From NCBI GenBank assembly GCA_002390425.1, contig DGPL01000025.1, forward strand, positions 1-24,214: a stretch of 24,214 nucleotides of DNA. Reading direction: 5' to 3'. Positions 1-8,575 of the stretch are shown piece by piece (position 1 is the stretch's first letter; each line of letters begins with the position of its first letter). Source of the stretch: Kordiimonadaceae bacterium UBA4441. Lineage in GTDB: Bacteria > Pseudomonadota > Alphaproteobacteria > Sphingomonadales > Emcibacteraceae. A model generated the notes under the pieces. That model did no database searches and was not told where the DNA came from. It saw only the letters and a list, made by a program, of their open reading frames with translations. The position numbers and the translations under genes were made by a program.

Positions 1-909
1 ACTTTCCCTGATGACGTACAATTTAATTATTTGATCACTAAAACCATCTTCACTAGTATTAAAATGAAAAACTTCCGACAAATGATTATGATCAATCAGC
101 TGTATAATCGTTGACATTTCTTTGTCCCTTTCATAAAGGGCATTAATCATTTTCAGAGCTTGATATTGAAAATTATCCTTATCATATTGAGCGTAACTGA
201 CAAACACAGGAACTTTTCTGCCTTCAAGATCATTCAAAATTGATCTTTCGGCATATTTGTTTTTATCTCGTCCGAAATAATCATAATATTGCGGGTCCGC
301 ATCATTATTTAATATGCTTGTGTCATAAACTGATCCATTTGCAAGGATCGCGCCCTTAACACCATCATTTTCAATTTGATATTTTTCTTCAAATATATAA
401 CTTGCTACATGTTGTGCACCTGCGGAATGGCCAAATAAAAACACTTTAGAATTATCCGCAAATTTAAATTGGTCCTCATGATCCCTAATCCATTTAAGTT
501 GTAATGAAAGATCAATTGTCCCTGTCGGCCATTTAAATTCTGGTGCTAGTCGGTATGTCATTATAACTGAAGTAATACCCATCTTGGCAAAATGATACCC
601 AACATTGGCATACATGGCTTTATCACCCGCAACAAATGAACCCCCATGTAAAAAAACGAGTATCGGCGAGGGATGGGAGGGAGCAGAGACAGGTTCATAT
701 AAATCAAAACCCTGCTTTTTATCCGGTCCATATTTTAAATCATATGTGACTTTAGCGGCACTATTATCTGCTGCTTCCCATAATGGTTGCCACCTGCTGA
801 GTGATTTTCCAACATCTATCGATTTTCCTTCAGCGCGAATTTGTTCCGTAATTGATTGCCCATGAGCAAAATTAATAAAACAAATGATGAAGAAAATTAT
901 ATATCTCAA
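1..909 (-). CDS. Secreted alpha/beta-hydrolase (esterase/lipase, HSL-like), 3' end cut by window edge
   Basis: The frame is open for 303 codons from a TTG at 909 down to base 1, with no stop, so the C-terminus lies outside the window. The start is unusual: the first in-frame ATG falls after the oxyanion-hole motif, so it cannot be the real start. The TTG lies two bases after the stop of the upstream gene and gives a clean signal peptide (hydrophobic run, then FAHGQS). Family hallmarks of the hormone-sensitive-lipase/BD-FAE type are present: HGG at residues 88-90 (oxyanion hole), GHSAG at 160-164 with nucleophile Ser162, an Asp candidate at 243 (AQYDKD) and His at 274 or 276 (DHNH). It should be a periplasmic or secreted carboxylesterase; the substrate is not readable from sequence. 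It is probably translated as the second gene of an operon with the membrane protein at 912-1550. Confidence 0.85.
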   Translation of the reverse strand, partial: MRYIIFFIICFINFAHGQSITEQIRAEGKSIDVGKSLSRWQPLWEAADNSAAKVTYDLKYGPDKKQGFDLYEPVSAPSHPSPILVFLHGGSFVAGDKAMYANVGYHFAKMGITSVIMTYRLAPEFKWPTGTIDLSLQLKWIRDHEDQFKFADNSKVFLFGHSAGAQHVASYIFEEKYQIENDGVKGAILANGSVYDTSILNNDADPQYYDYFGRDKNKYAERSILNDLEGRKVPVFVSYAQYDKDNFQYQALKMINALYERDKEMSTIIQLIDHNHLSEVFHFNTSEDGFSDQIIKLYVIRES

Positions 910-911
910 AT

Positions 912-1550
912 TTAATCCAGATTTTCTTTATTTTGATATTGTTTCAAGATTGATGGATGCAAGGTCGCTTTAATATCATCAATTGATTTTTCTTTACGTT
1001 TTTTCTTCAGAGCAGGCTTTTGCATTTCTTCTAGTTTCTTATCACCTACAATTAATTTATAAGCCAACACCGCAACCAAGAAAAAGCGCATTGCCGAAAG
1101 CAGCCCTAAAAAACCGGCACGGAAGTTCGGGTACACGACATCTGGCGGCAATTCAAAGAAATCCACATCGCTCCAGACAATATCACGCCTGATAATGCGT
1201 TCTTGATTATTGCTATATACTTCTTGAAAGGTATAAACCATGGTGCCATCAAATATGCACCAAAACAAAATCACACTAACCATCAAAATTTTTACGTAAA
1301 TATTTGCGTCAATCTTATCAATTAGGCTTTGATGGAATATCAACATGGTTCCATAATATAAAAGCACAGCTGCCATGATGATCGTGAATTCGGTCATGAA
1401 ATAATTTATTTCAGTGAACCCAAATTCAATAATAGCCCATTGGCCTATTTTAGATGGAATAATCATAAGGGTAACCAGAACAGCGACTTGAAAAAAAACC
1501 AAAATATATTCTTTTATTTCTTCCTGTAACGAAGGTGGGTTTTGTTTCAT
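912..1550 (-). CDS. Hypothetical four-helix inner-membrane protein
   Basis: I do not recognise this 212-residue protein. Four hydrophobic segments are visible at about residues 16-36, 50-70, 86-105 and 146-168, with a short charged N-terminus. A loop between helices 3 and 4 (YTFQEVYSNNQERIIRRD and following residues, rich in charged and aromatic residues) and a very lysine-rich C-terminal tail (KKKRKEK) complete it; the tail is presumably cytoplasmic by the positive-inside rule. The start is supported by an AGGA Shine-Dalgarno eight bases upstream. It is the first gene of a minus-strand pair: the downstream esterase begins two bases after its stop, so translational coupling is likely. No catalytic motif is seen. 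It may be a membrane partner of the esterase or simply a co-transcribed protein. Confidence 0.75.
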   Translation of the reverse strand: MKQNPPSLQEEIKEYILVFFQVAVLVTLMIIPSKIGQWAIIEFGFTEINYFMTEFTIIMAAVLLYYGTMLIFHQSLIDKIDANIYVKILMVSVILFWCIFDGTMVYTFQEVYSNNQERIIRRDIVWSDVDFFELPPDVVYPNFRAGFLGLLSAMRFFLVAVLAYKLIVGDKKLEEMQKPALKKKRKEKSIDDIKATLHPSILKQYQNKENLD

Positions 1551-1671
1551 TATGCGTCCTACTTAATACTTAATATTTATTGTCGAATTTTCGAAAATGA
1601 TATTGGCATTTCCCAAGATTACAGTAAAGTCATATTCTATAAAAACACATGTTAGTGATATGGAATTTATT

Positions 1672-3018
1672 ATGGAATTTGATCAAAAGCTTTTTGACAA
1701 TGTTATAAAGGCGGCAAAATCATTCGAAACAAGTTTAAACACGCGCCCCGTAACACCAAATGAAGATGCAATACATGCCTTAAATCAGTTTGATGAACCG
1801 TTCATTAATAGCGGCATGGACGCAAAAGACGTCATTAACATGCTTGTTGAAATTGGGGAACAGGGTGTCGTTTCAACGCGTGGCGGTCGTTATTTCGGGT
1901 TTGTCACCGGAAGTGCACTTCCCGTTTCAATTGCGGCAAACTGGATGGCTGGTGCATGGGATCAAAATAGCGCCCTTAGTATCATGAGCCCTTTAGCTGC
2001 AAAATTAGAAGACGTTGCGGGCAAATGGGTCTTGGATGCACTTGATTTCCCTGCTGAATGCGGGTTTGGTTTCGTCACTGGTGCCTCAATGGCCGGTTTT
2101 ACGGCTTTAAGTGCCGCACGTAATCATACTTATAAAAAACTTGGGATTGATATAAAGGCGTACGGTATAACAAGTGCACCACCCCTTAAATTTGTGATGG
2201 GCGAAGAAATTCACCCAACCAATATCATAGCACTGCAATATATGGGATATGGAAAGAATGAATTTCATATGGTTCCATGTGACGAGCAAGGAAGAATGAT
2301 TGCATCAGATATACCAAAACTTGATGATCACACGATTATCATTGCCCAAGCCGGCAACGTGAATAGTGGTGCTTTTGATCCTTTTAATGAAATATGCGAC
2401 AAAGCATCGGATGCTAATGCATGGGTGCATGTTGATGCTGCCTTCGGTGGTTGGACTAAGGTTTCTAAAAGCAGATGTCATTTAACGAACGGCATGGAAC
2501 GCGCAGACAGTTGGTCACTAGACTGTCATAAATGGCTGAATGTTCCTTATGATAGTGCCCTTGCAATCTGCAAAAATGCAGAATCGTTGACAGACATGTT
2601 TGGCGTTACCGCGCCATATTTAATTGAAGGAGCAATGAGGGAGCCAAGCCACCACACCCCAGAATTTTCTAAAAGAGCCCGTGGTTTAGAAATCTGGGCG
2701 GCATTGAAGCATCTTGGCAAAGATGGGCTTTCTGAAATGATCGATAGAACCTGTAATCATGCAAAACACTTTGCAAGTGAAATGGAAAAACTGGGCATAA
2801 TCATTATGAACGATGTGGTCATAAATCAAATCGTTGGAACATTCGACGACGAAGAAAGAGTAGATCAGTTTATTGACAAAGTGCAAAAAAGCGGCAAAAC
2901 ATGGTTTGGACCGACAGTTTGGAAAGGCAAAAAAGCTTTTCGCATCAGTGTATCATCCTATGCAACAACCGACGAAGACATCGACATTGCACTACAAGCA
3001 ATAAAAGATGCACTTTAA
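1672..3018 (+). CDS. PLP-dependent group II decarboxylase (aromatic-L-amino-acid/glutamate decarboxylase fold)
   Basis: Pyridoxal-phosphate enzyme of the group II amino-acid decarboxylase family, cytosolic. Numbered from the ATG at 1672 (448 residues): GGRYFG at 71-76, phosphate-binding GAS at 137-139, GNVNSGAFDP at 228-237, HVDAAFGG with Asp255 (bonds the PLP ring nitrogen), and HKW with Lys287 as the Schiff-base lysine. The open frame extends back to an ATG at 1597, but those 25 extra residues have no Shine-Dalgarno and do not look like the family; the 1672 ATG has GGAA six bases upstream, so I prefer it. Close relatives are often labelled aspartate aminotransferase family, but the HKW/HVDAA pattern is that of decarboxylases. 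The amino-acid substrate cannot be told. It is divergent from the membrane-protein gene and tail-to-tail with the OsmC gene, whose stop overlaps its own by three bases. Confidence 0.88.
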   Translation: MEFDQKLFDNVIKAAKSFETSLNTRPVTPNEDAIHALNQFDEPFINSGMDAKDVINMLVEIGEQGVVSTRGGRYFGFVTGSALPVSIAANWMAGAWDQNSALSIMSPLAAKLEDVAGKWVLDALDFPAECGFGFVTGASMAGFTALSAARNHTYKKLGIDIKAYGITSAPPLKFVMGEEIHPTNIIALQYMGYGKNEFHMVPCDEQGRMIASDIPKLDDHTIIIAQAGNVNSGAFDPFNEICDKASDANAWVHVDAAFGGWTKVSKSRCHLTNGMERADSWSLDCHKWLNVPYDSALAICKNAESLTDMFGVTAPYLIEGAMREPSHHTPEFSKRARGLEIWAALKHLGKDGLSEMIDRTCNHAKHFASEMEKLGIIIMNDVVINQIVGTFDDEERVDQFIDKVQKSGKTWFGPTVWKGKKAFRISVSSYATTDEDIDIALQAIKDAL

Positions 3019-3482
3019 GAAATTATTTCCGTTACAATTTCAGTAGTAACAGAATTCGCAATAAAACACATTTCGTGGGCTTGATGATGAAGGTCTTCTA
3101 ATAACTCTTTAGATGGTGGCTCATCATTTACGTATGTTGCGACCGGTTTTAGCGTGACCTTTGTCATTCCCCATTTATTGCGTCCTATACGTTCAAGTAT
3201 TCCTTCTGCTGCATCACTGTAGTCATTGACAATGATACCATTACGCGAACAAAGATCTAAAAACGTCAACATATGACAACTTGAAAGCGAAGCAACAAAA
3301 GCTTCTTCCGGATCAACGAAATCAGGATTAGAATAGGGGACAGGCACAATATGGTGTGATGGACTTGCCGGAATATTAGTACCACCTTCAAAGCTCCATT
3401 CATGAAGTCTACTATATTTTTTATCAATAAATTTTTCACCGGAATTTCGTTTCCAAGTGATGTTTGCTTTATATGATGACAT
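3015..3482 (-). CDS. OsmC/Ohr family peroxidase-like protein
   Basis: A 155-residue cytosolic protein of the OsmC family, which reduces organic hydroperoxides through a pair of conserved cysteines. The first cysteine is Cys69 in the pattern DPEEAFVASLSSCHM at the start of the long central helix; the second is Cys139 in HEMCFIANS, at the spacing expected for the family. An extra Cys78 is nearby. Length is normal. The start is supported by AAAGGAG eight bases upstream. The 3' end overlaps the decarboxylase stop in tail-to-tail orientation. A general thiol-peroxidase role in oxidative defence is likely. The variant typically called OsmC family protein (with SHH and DPEEAFVASL) fits better than Ohr proper, so I give no symbol. 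Confidence 0.9.
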   Translation of the reverse strand: MSSYKANITWKRNSGEKFIDKKYSRLHEWSFEGGTNIPASPSHHIVPVPYSNPDFVDPEEAFVASLSSCHMLTFLDLCSRNGIIVNDYSDAAEGILERIGRNKWGMTKVTLKPVATYVNDEPPSKELLEDLHHQAHEMCFIANSVTTEIVTEIIS

Positions 3483-3587
3483 GATGATTACTCCTTTATA
3501 TTCAAGTTTAACATAATTCTATTGTTTGAAGAGTTGTTTTTTTATCTTTAGAGGATATAAATAATAAAAAAAATATAAAGGAAACCC

Positions 3588-4082
3588 ATGAAAAATTACC
3601 TAGCCGATAGCGCGCGTACCGCATCTGATTCATATTTCACCGACAAAGTCACCGAAGAAGAAGTGAAGGCAACTTTTGAAAAGTTTGCGGAAACTGGGGA
3701 AGCACTTGACGGGCAAAAACGCAAATTGTTTTACGGAAAAGGCGACAAGGTTGAGGGCGGCAGTGTTGATGATTTTTCATTTGAAAATCTAAATGGCAAT
3801 ATTGTCCATTCCATTTATGGGTTATGCACTGAAGCAGGTGAAATATCAGAAGCTTTTTTGAAAGCAGCCGAAAGTGGTACTTTTGACGAAGTAAATTTAA
3901 AAGAAGAGGCGGGCGACCTTCTTTGGTATCTTGCTATGCTATTCAGGGAACTTGATACTAATTTTGATGAAGTTGCCACAACCAACATCAATAAGCTTAA
4001 AGCGCGGTTTCCTGAAAAGTTTTCTCAAGATAAAGCTTATAACCGTGACCTTAATACCGAAAGAGAAATTCTCGAAAGCTAA
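3588..4082 (+). CDS. MazG-like nucleotide pyrophosphohydrolase
   Basis: An all-alpha NTP pyrophosphatase of the MazG superfamily, expected to hydrolyse (d)NTPs to the monophosphate and pyrophosphate in the cytosol, often as house-cleaning of non-canonical nucleotides. The metal-binding signature is clear: a helix with E82-x2-E85-x2-E88 (CTEAGEISEAF) and a second with E107-x2-D110 (KEEAGDLLWYL), followed by NINKLKARFPEKF, the usual C-terminal motif. The first 60 residues, acidic and before the core, are less typical and may help assembly or specificity. The single-domain size of 164 residues separates it from the 260-residue two-domain E. coli MazG. The start has AAAGGAAA just upstream. It is transcribed alone or with the small gene downstream. 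Confidence 0.87.
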   Translation: MKNYLADSARTASDSYFTDKVTEEEVKATFEKFAETGEALDGQKRKLFYGKGDKVEGGSVDDFSFENLNGNIVHSIYGLCTEAGEISEAFLKAAESGTFDEVNLKEEAGDLLWYLAMLFRELDTNFDEVATTNINKLKARFPEKFSQDKAYNRDLNTEREILES

Positions 4083-4184
4083 CATTATCACGAAAATGTG
4101 ATTAAACTTGATTTACGTAAGTCATAACACTAGTACAGCTTATGAACGTGAAGAAATCTTAGCATTTAAAATTGGGGGAACCTT

Positions 4185-4571
4185 ATGAAAAACATATTTT
4201 CGATTATAACAACAACAATAATTTTATCACTTTTTCTAAAACCAGCATCTTTTGCTAAAGATCGAGAATATAAATTTAGTTTTAACGGTTATGTTTCAGA
4301 AGAAATAGCCAATCAAGATGATTATGTCCTAATGGAAGCGGCAAAATATACGCTTAAGAAAAAGTATGATTATTTTGTTATAAAAAATGCACGACGCTAT
4401 GACAGGGCTAAAAAAACAAGGAGTGGTGGCCGTTTTGCTAGTAACCGACCTACAAAACCGCGCCTTAAAACTGAATTAATAATACATTGTTACGATGCCG
4501 ATCCAGGCAGCGAAGGGGCTCATAACGCAGACACCATTAAGGCAGAGTTAGAGCAAAAATACGCGAACTAA
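4185..4571 (+). CDS. Small secreted protein, CC0125/CC1285-like
   Basis: A 128-residue protein with an N-terminal signal peptide (hydrophobic run 5-19, then KPASFA, cleavage near residue 24). The pattern KFSFNGY, then LMEAAKYTLKKKYDYFVI, then an arginine-rich stretch ending RYDRAKK resembles the Caulobacter CC0125/CC1285 family, in which an RF-x-SF-x-G strand precedes AAELTL and GYDYF. Members of that family are usually lipoproteins; this one has no lipobox cysteine, so it should be soluble in the periplasm. The function of the family is unknown. The translation start is well marked by GGGGGAA. About 100 bases separate it from the pyrophosphohydrolase, so it may have its own promoter. Confidence 0.7.
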   Translation: MKNIFSIITTTIILSLFLKPASFAKDREYKFSFNGYVSEEIANQDDYVLMEAAKYTLKKKYDYFVIKNARRYDRAKKTRSGGRFASNRPTKPRLKTELIIHCYDADPGSEGAHNADTIKAELEQKYAN

Positions 4572-4592
4572 AGTTATTCTATTATTAAATTT

Positions 4593-4613
4593 TTTTTAGA
4601 AGCGTTCTAAAAA
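4593..4613. promoter_or_regulatory. Perfect inverted repeat, candidate operator upstream of the 4686 receptor
   Basis: TTTTTAGAA, loop GCG, TTCTAAAAA: a nine-base perfect inverted repeat about 15 bases before the candidate -35 box. It is not followed by a T-run on either strand, so it does not read as a terminator for genes on either side. An operator or an mRNA hairpin is more likely. Confidence 0.4.
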
Positions 4614-4627
4614 CAACTTTGAAACTA

Positions 4628-4656
4628 TTGACTTGCTTTGTTAACAGGCATAACAT
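4628..4656 (+). promoter_or_regulatory. Candidate sigma70 promoter for the 4686 receptor
   Basis: TTGACT at 4628-4633 and TAACAT at 4651-4656 are separated by 17 bases, giving a start of transcription near 4663 and a short leader with GGAG at 4674-4677, eight bases before the ATG. Spacing is ideal; the -10 matches four of six consensus bases. Confidence 0.45.
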
Positions 4657-4685
4657 AAATATAATATATATATGGAGCAATCGTT

Positions 4686-7463
4686 ATGCAATTATCCAAG
4701 CAGTTGAAAAACACCTCTGCCATTGTCACCCTCTCATTAATTTCCGGATTAACATTACCGTTATCTGCACAACAGGTCGATGATGAAAATGTGGATACTA
4801 TTTATGTAACTGGTTCCTTTATTAAGCGTAAATCACAAGAAAATTCATCGTCGCCTTTAAATGTAATCTCAACAGGTGACCTTAGTGCGCAAGGGTTAAA
4901 TACTCTGGGTGACTTGGCACGGAATATGACTTTTAATGCTGGTTCAGAATTAAATACGGATGCCTTTACGCAAAATTTTAGTACAGGAACCAGCAACGTA
5001 AACCTTAGAAATCTTGGCCTTAGCTCAACGCTTGTGCTCTTAAATGGTAAGCGTCAAACCTTATCCGCCGCCTATGCTGATGACGGCAGCACTTTTGTTG
5101 ATACAAGCACATTAATGCCGCTGATTATGGTTGACCGCATTGAAACATTAAAAGACGGCGGCTCCGCCATATATGGTACGGATGCGGTTTCTGGTGTTGT
5201 AAACTATATTACGCGTAAAAATTTCACTGGCCTTGAAGTTCAAGCAGGCCTTCAAAGCACAACGTCTGACAGTCAACGTGACTATGATATTTCTGCCATT
5301 TGGGGAACCGAATTATCAAATGGTGCGAACTTTGTTATCGCCGGAAGTTTCCTTCACCGCGAAGCATTAAGATCATCAGTTAGAAGTGAATTAACATCAG
5401 GCACAGGTATATCGGGTTCTGGTCAACCCGGAACACTTATTTTTAGAGATCAAATACCAACCGCCGACCCAACACAGGATTTAAATAACAATGGTTTTAT
5501 TGACTTATTGCCTGTGATTGACCCTTATTGTGGCACTGCCGATTTATCTAGCACGAACCCACTTGGAGACCCTATTCCAACGAGTGCGACGACGTCAGTA
5601 ACTCCTGGTACTTGTAATTATCAATTTGATCAATTTTATGATCTTGTCCCTCAAGAAGACCGCGTACAAATCTTTACCTCATTCGATAGCGATATTGGTG
5701 ATACGATGCATTTATATATTGAAGGGGCCTATAATAATAACCAAGCGAGACGTAATAATGCGCCGGCATTTCCGATCGCGTCGCCAGTGCCGGTTGCCGT
5801 TGGTGATGGGGCAGGTGGCGTATTACCAAATGTTCCGCTCGAAGTTCAGCCGCTCGTCCAAAACTTAAGTCTTTCCAGTATTTTATTTGTTGGCCGCGTT
5901 CAAGGCGCCAACGGTGAACCATTCGTTTCAAACCATGACAATGAAACATTCCGTTTTGCCGGAACTCTTGACGGTTCTATCAATGAACAAATGACTTGGG
6001 AAACATCCGTCAGTTACAGTCAAAATAGCTACGGCATTAATGTTGATGATGTTAAGCGTAATGATTATATCAATGCACTCTTGACGGGGGCATTTAACCC
6101 CTTTGGTACTGCCTTTACAACCAACCCAAATTCGCAAGCCGCATTAGATGCAATTACAGCCAATAATACTCTGCAAGGTGAAACATCACTTTTCACAATT
6201 GATGCGCATCTCACGACGGATGTCGTTGAAATTGGCGACAGTGGTAACATGATCCAATTTGCTTTTGGTGGGCAATTCAGAAAAGAAGAAATGAATTATG
6301 ATTGGTCAGATGATTATAATGGCGCCTTAGGAGACGGAAGCAACAGCGTCGTTGAAGGACAGCCTTTCTTCCAGGGACCATTAGCCCCTTTTAATGGCGG
6401 TAATCTTATGTTCCTCTATGGTGGACCTGATTATGGTGGTGATCGCGATGTTTATGCATTATTCGGTGAATTAGCCATTCCACTTCATGAAACACTCGAC
6501 TTACAAGTTGCCGCGCGTTACGAAGATTACGGTAGTGGCATTAACAGTTTTGATCCAAAATTTTCTGCATTATGGCGCCCGAACGATTGGGTTTCCGTAC
6601 GCGGTTCATATAGTACGGCATTTCGTGCACCATCACTTTATAATTCCGTTGGCGTTCAAACAGCTTTAAATGAAATAACGGTCGGTGGCACTTCAACCTT
6701 TATTCCTGTTACTTCTACAGGAAATACAAATTTGGCACCTGAAGAAGCCGAAGTTATTAATATTGGTTTCTCTCTAAGGCCAACCGATAATACGATATTC
6801 AATGTAGACTATTGGCGTTATGATTTCAGCAACTTGATCACACAAGAAAATGCACAGTCCGTGGTTAATAGTGCTCTTGGTGGTGATCCAGCGGCCTTTG
6901 CAAAACTTGACTTAAATGATCCGTCGGATCCAGCAAGTGTGTTCCGTATTAGAACGGATATTATTAATGCGCCTTCCGTTGTTACGGATGGTATCGATAT
7001 CAGCACTGCTTATAATTTTGACGTCATCGACGGTGCTACTGTATCTTTAGGCGCCGAAGCGACTTATGTCTTTAAATATGAAGCCATTGACCAAGCTGGT
7101 AACGCTTTTGACGGGGCAGGGAGCCGCAACTTTAATAACTTCGCGCGTTCCATGCCGGAATGGAGAGCAAACTTTAATGTCGGATACCGCAACGATAATC
7201 ATAGCGCAACCATGTTCATTCGTTACATCGATAGTTATCAAGATGATCAGAATAATGTGACCGTGCCAAGTTATACGACCGTGGATCTTCAATATGGTTA
7301 CACATTTGGCGATCCTGATGACGCACCATTAAGAGCAACGATTGGTGTGATTAATTTATTCAACAAAGCCGTCCCAAGACTACAAACAAACGGTGGCTTT
7401 GACAGTAAAGTTCACGATCCACGTCAACGCATGATATACATGAGATTAAGTAAACAGTTTTAA
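4686..7463 (+). CDS. TonB-dependent outer-membrane receptor (925 aa)
   Basis: Outer-membrane active transporter. Residues 1-28 form a signal peptide (cleavage LSA|QQ), followed by an evident TonB box DTIYVTGS at 37-44, which docks TonB. The plug domain spans about 53-165 (VNLRNLG, TLVLLNGKR, VDRIETLKDGGSAIYGTDAVSGVVN). The remaining 750 or so residues are a 22-stranded barrel with family motifs such as ARYEDYG, FRAPSLYNS, NLAPEEAEVINIGF, and GVINLFNKAVP near the end, finishing in KQF, a BAM-type terminal phenylalanine. The length and motifs place it in the large proteobacterial TBDR group, distinct from the five shorter paralogs downstream. The substrate cannot be assigned. It has its own candidate promoter and precedes the split histidine-kinase gene by 28 bases, suggesting co-transcription. 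Confidence 0.93.
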   Translation: MQLSKQLKNTSAIVTLSLISGLTLPLSAQQVDDENVDTIYVTGSFIKRKSQENSSSPLNVISTGDLSAQGLNTLGDLARNMTFNAGSELNTDAFTQNFSTGTSNVNLRNLGLSSTLVLLNGKRQTLSAAYADDGSTFVDTSTLMPLIMVDRIETLKDGGSAIYGTDAVSGVVNYITRKNFTGLEVQAGLQSTTSDSQRDYDISAIWGTELSNGANFVIAGSFLHREALRSSVRSELTSGTGISGSGQPGTLIFRDQIPTADPTQDLNNNGFIDLLPVIDPYCGTADLSSTNPLGDPIPTSATTSVTPGTCNYQFDQFYDLVPQEDRVQIFTSFDSDIGDTMHLYIEGAYNNNQARRNNAPAFPIASPVPVAVGDGAGGVLPNVPLEVQPLVQNLSLSSILFVGRVQGANGEPFVSNHDNETFRFAGTLDGSINEQMTWETSVSYSQNSYGINVDDVKRNDYINALLTGAFNPFGTAFTTNPNSQAALDAITANNTLQGETSLFTIDAHLTTDVVEIGDSGNMIQFAFGGQFRKEEMNYDWSDDYNGALGDGSNSVVEGQPFFQGPLAPFNGGNLMFLYGGPDYGGDRDVYALFGELAIPLHETLDLQVAARYEDYGSGINSFDPKFSALWRPNDWVSVRGSYSTAFRAPSLYNSVGVQTALNEITVGGTSTFIPVTSTGNTNLAPEEAEVINIGFSLRPTDNTIFNVDYWRYDFSNLITQENAQSVVNSALGGDPAAFAKLDLNDPSDPASVFRIRTDIINAPSVVTDGIDISTAYNFDVIDGATVSLGAEATYVFKYEAIDQAGNAFDGAGSRNFNNFARSMPEWRANFNVGYRNDNHSATMFIRYIDSYQDDQNNVTVPSYTTVDLQYGYTFGDPDDAPLRATIGVINLFNKAVPRLQTNGGFDSKVHDPRQRMIYMRLSKQF

Positions 7464-7491
7464 GATAGGATTTTATAGAATAGGGGGAACG

Positions 7492-7674
7492 ATGCGTAGT
7501 TCAATTACGATATTTCTAACAATACTTTGTATTGCTATAATGCCTGCAAATGCTGAAAATGGAAGCCTTAAAGTCGGTGATAAAATTTCTTCTAAAGCTT
7601 ATCTTCTAGAAAAAAATTCAAAGCTTACTCCTAATTGCGCATATTGGTATTCATGCATATTGGGCTTCTATTGA
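7492..7674 (+). CDS. N-terminal part of a frameshifted sensor histidine kinase
   Basis: This 60-codon frame starts with an excellent Shine-Dalgarno (GGGGGAA, six bases before ATG) and a signal-peptide-like segment (residues 1-21, ending PANAEN), but ends soon after an A7 run at 7610-7616. Removing one A would continue LLEK into IQSLLLIAHIGIHAYW and on, through a second hydrophobic stretch (IYIILFFVMINLLLL), into the histidine kinase at 7751 without a stop. This gives a 360-residue two-part membrane sensor kinase. I therefore read it as the 5' part of that gene, not an independent peptide. The break may be a sequencing error, a true inactivating mutation, or a slippage site. Confidence 0.55.
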   Translation: MRSSITIFLTILCIAIMPANAENGSLKVGDKISSKAYLLEKNSKLTPNCAYWYSCILGFY

Positions 7675-7750
7675 CTTTAAAATTTCAGGAATTGACCATA
7701 TATTATTTAGTCAAAGCGTCACGCCAATCTATATCATTTTATTTTTCGTT

Positions 7751-8575
7751 ATGATTAACCTACTTTTGCTCACACTTGGACGAATTAGAAATCAATTAGA
7801 GAAAGAAAACGAGAAAAGCATTGCCATGAAAGAGGCTGTATCTCTTGCTTTAATTGAAACAAATGTTGCCAATAAATCAAAATCAATATTCCTGACAAAT
7901 ATGAGCCACGAATTAAGAACACCTTTAAATATTATTATCGGATTTTCTGATGCACTTAAGCTCGATATAACCGGGCCATTAAATGAAAAACAAAGAGGCT
8001 TTGTCGAAAATATCCATTTTGCTGGCAATCGATTATTAAATCTAATTAATGATTTACTCGATCTTAGCAATATAGAAAGCGGAAACTTGCCACCGGATCT
8101 GGAAAAAATTAGGTTGCGTGATCTGTTATCAAATCATGTTAAGGACCTAATGCGGCATGCGAATAACTATGGAATTACATTAAATGTCATCGATGATCTC
8201 GATGAAATTGAAGGACTTGTTTACGTGCATGAAAATAATGACTGGATTGCTCAGATCTTAATGGCATTAACAGATAATGCAGCCAAGTACGGAAATAAAA
8301 ATGGCAACATTTGGATTAATGCTTTTCATAATGATAAGGATACAATTCGAATAACCGTCAAAGATGAAGGACACGGTATTGCCGAAAACGAAATTAAAAA
8401 TGTCTTTAAACCTTTCAATCGCGCTGGTGTGGATAGCAAAGCGATTGAAGGGACAGGAGCAGGATTAACAATCGTTAAAGGCCTTGTAGACGCCATGAAT
8501 GGCAATATTGATTTTACCACCCAATATGGAAGTGGCACCACTTTCTGGATTGACCTGCCGATCAAATCTATATGA
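7751..8575 (+). CDS. Sensor histidine kinase (HisKA-HATPase core), N-terminus disrupted
   Basis: A two-component kinase that should autophosphorylate on histidine and pass phosphate to an unidentified response regulator. Numbered from the ATG at 7751: a short hydrophobic start (the end of a membrane helix), a coiled-coil linker at about 14-45, H-box NMSHELRTPLN with His53, N-box DNAAKYG with Asn176, D205-x-G-x-G (DEGHGI), F-box VFKPFN, and G2 box GTGAGL at 234-239. All catalytic elements are intact. In-frame sequence runs open upstream to a TAG at 7607 with no usable start codon and encodes a membrane segment, so the natural N-terminus is probably at 7492 in another frame. No regulator gene is adjacent. 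It follows the 4686 receptor, and its stop abuts the stop of the serine hydrolase on the other strand. Confidence 0.85.
   Translation: MINLLLLTLGRIRNQLEKENEKSIAMKEAVSLALIETNVANKSKSIFLTNMSHELRTPLNIIIGFSDALKLDITGPLNEKQRGFVENIHFAGNRLLNLINDLLDLSNIESGNLPPDLEKIRLRDLLSNHVKDLMRHANNYGITLNVIDDLDEIEGLVYVHENNDWIAQILMALTDNAAKYGNKNGNIWINAFHNDKDTIRITVKDEGHGIAENEIKNVFKPFNRAGVDSKAIEGTGAGLTIVKGLVDAMNGNIDFTTQYGSGTTFWIDLPIKSI

Noticed and set aside
605..865. 86-codon plus-strand frame
   Set aside because: It is antisense to the esterase, whose catalytic motifs are intact on the other strand, and the predicted protein has no recognisable domain.
1597..1671. Longer N-terminus of the decarboxylase
   Set aside because: No Shine-Dalgarno, sequence unlike the family, and it would crowd the divergent promoter region.
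4087..4102. ATCAC...GTGAT hairpin after the MazG-like gene
   Set aside because: Five base pairs, no T-run behind it; too weak to call a terminator.
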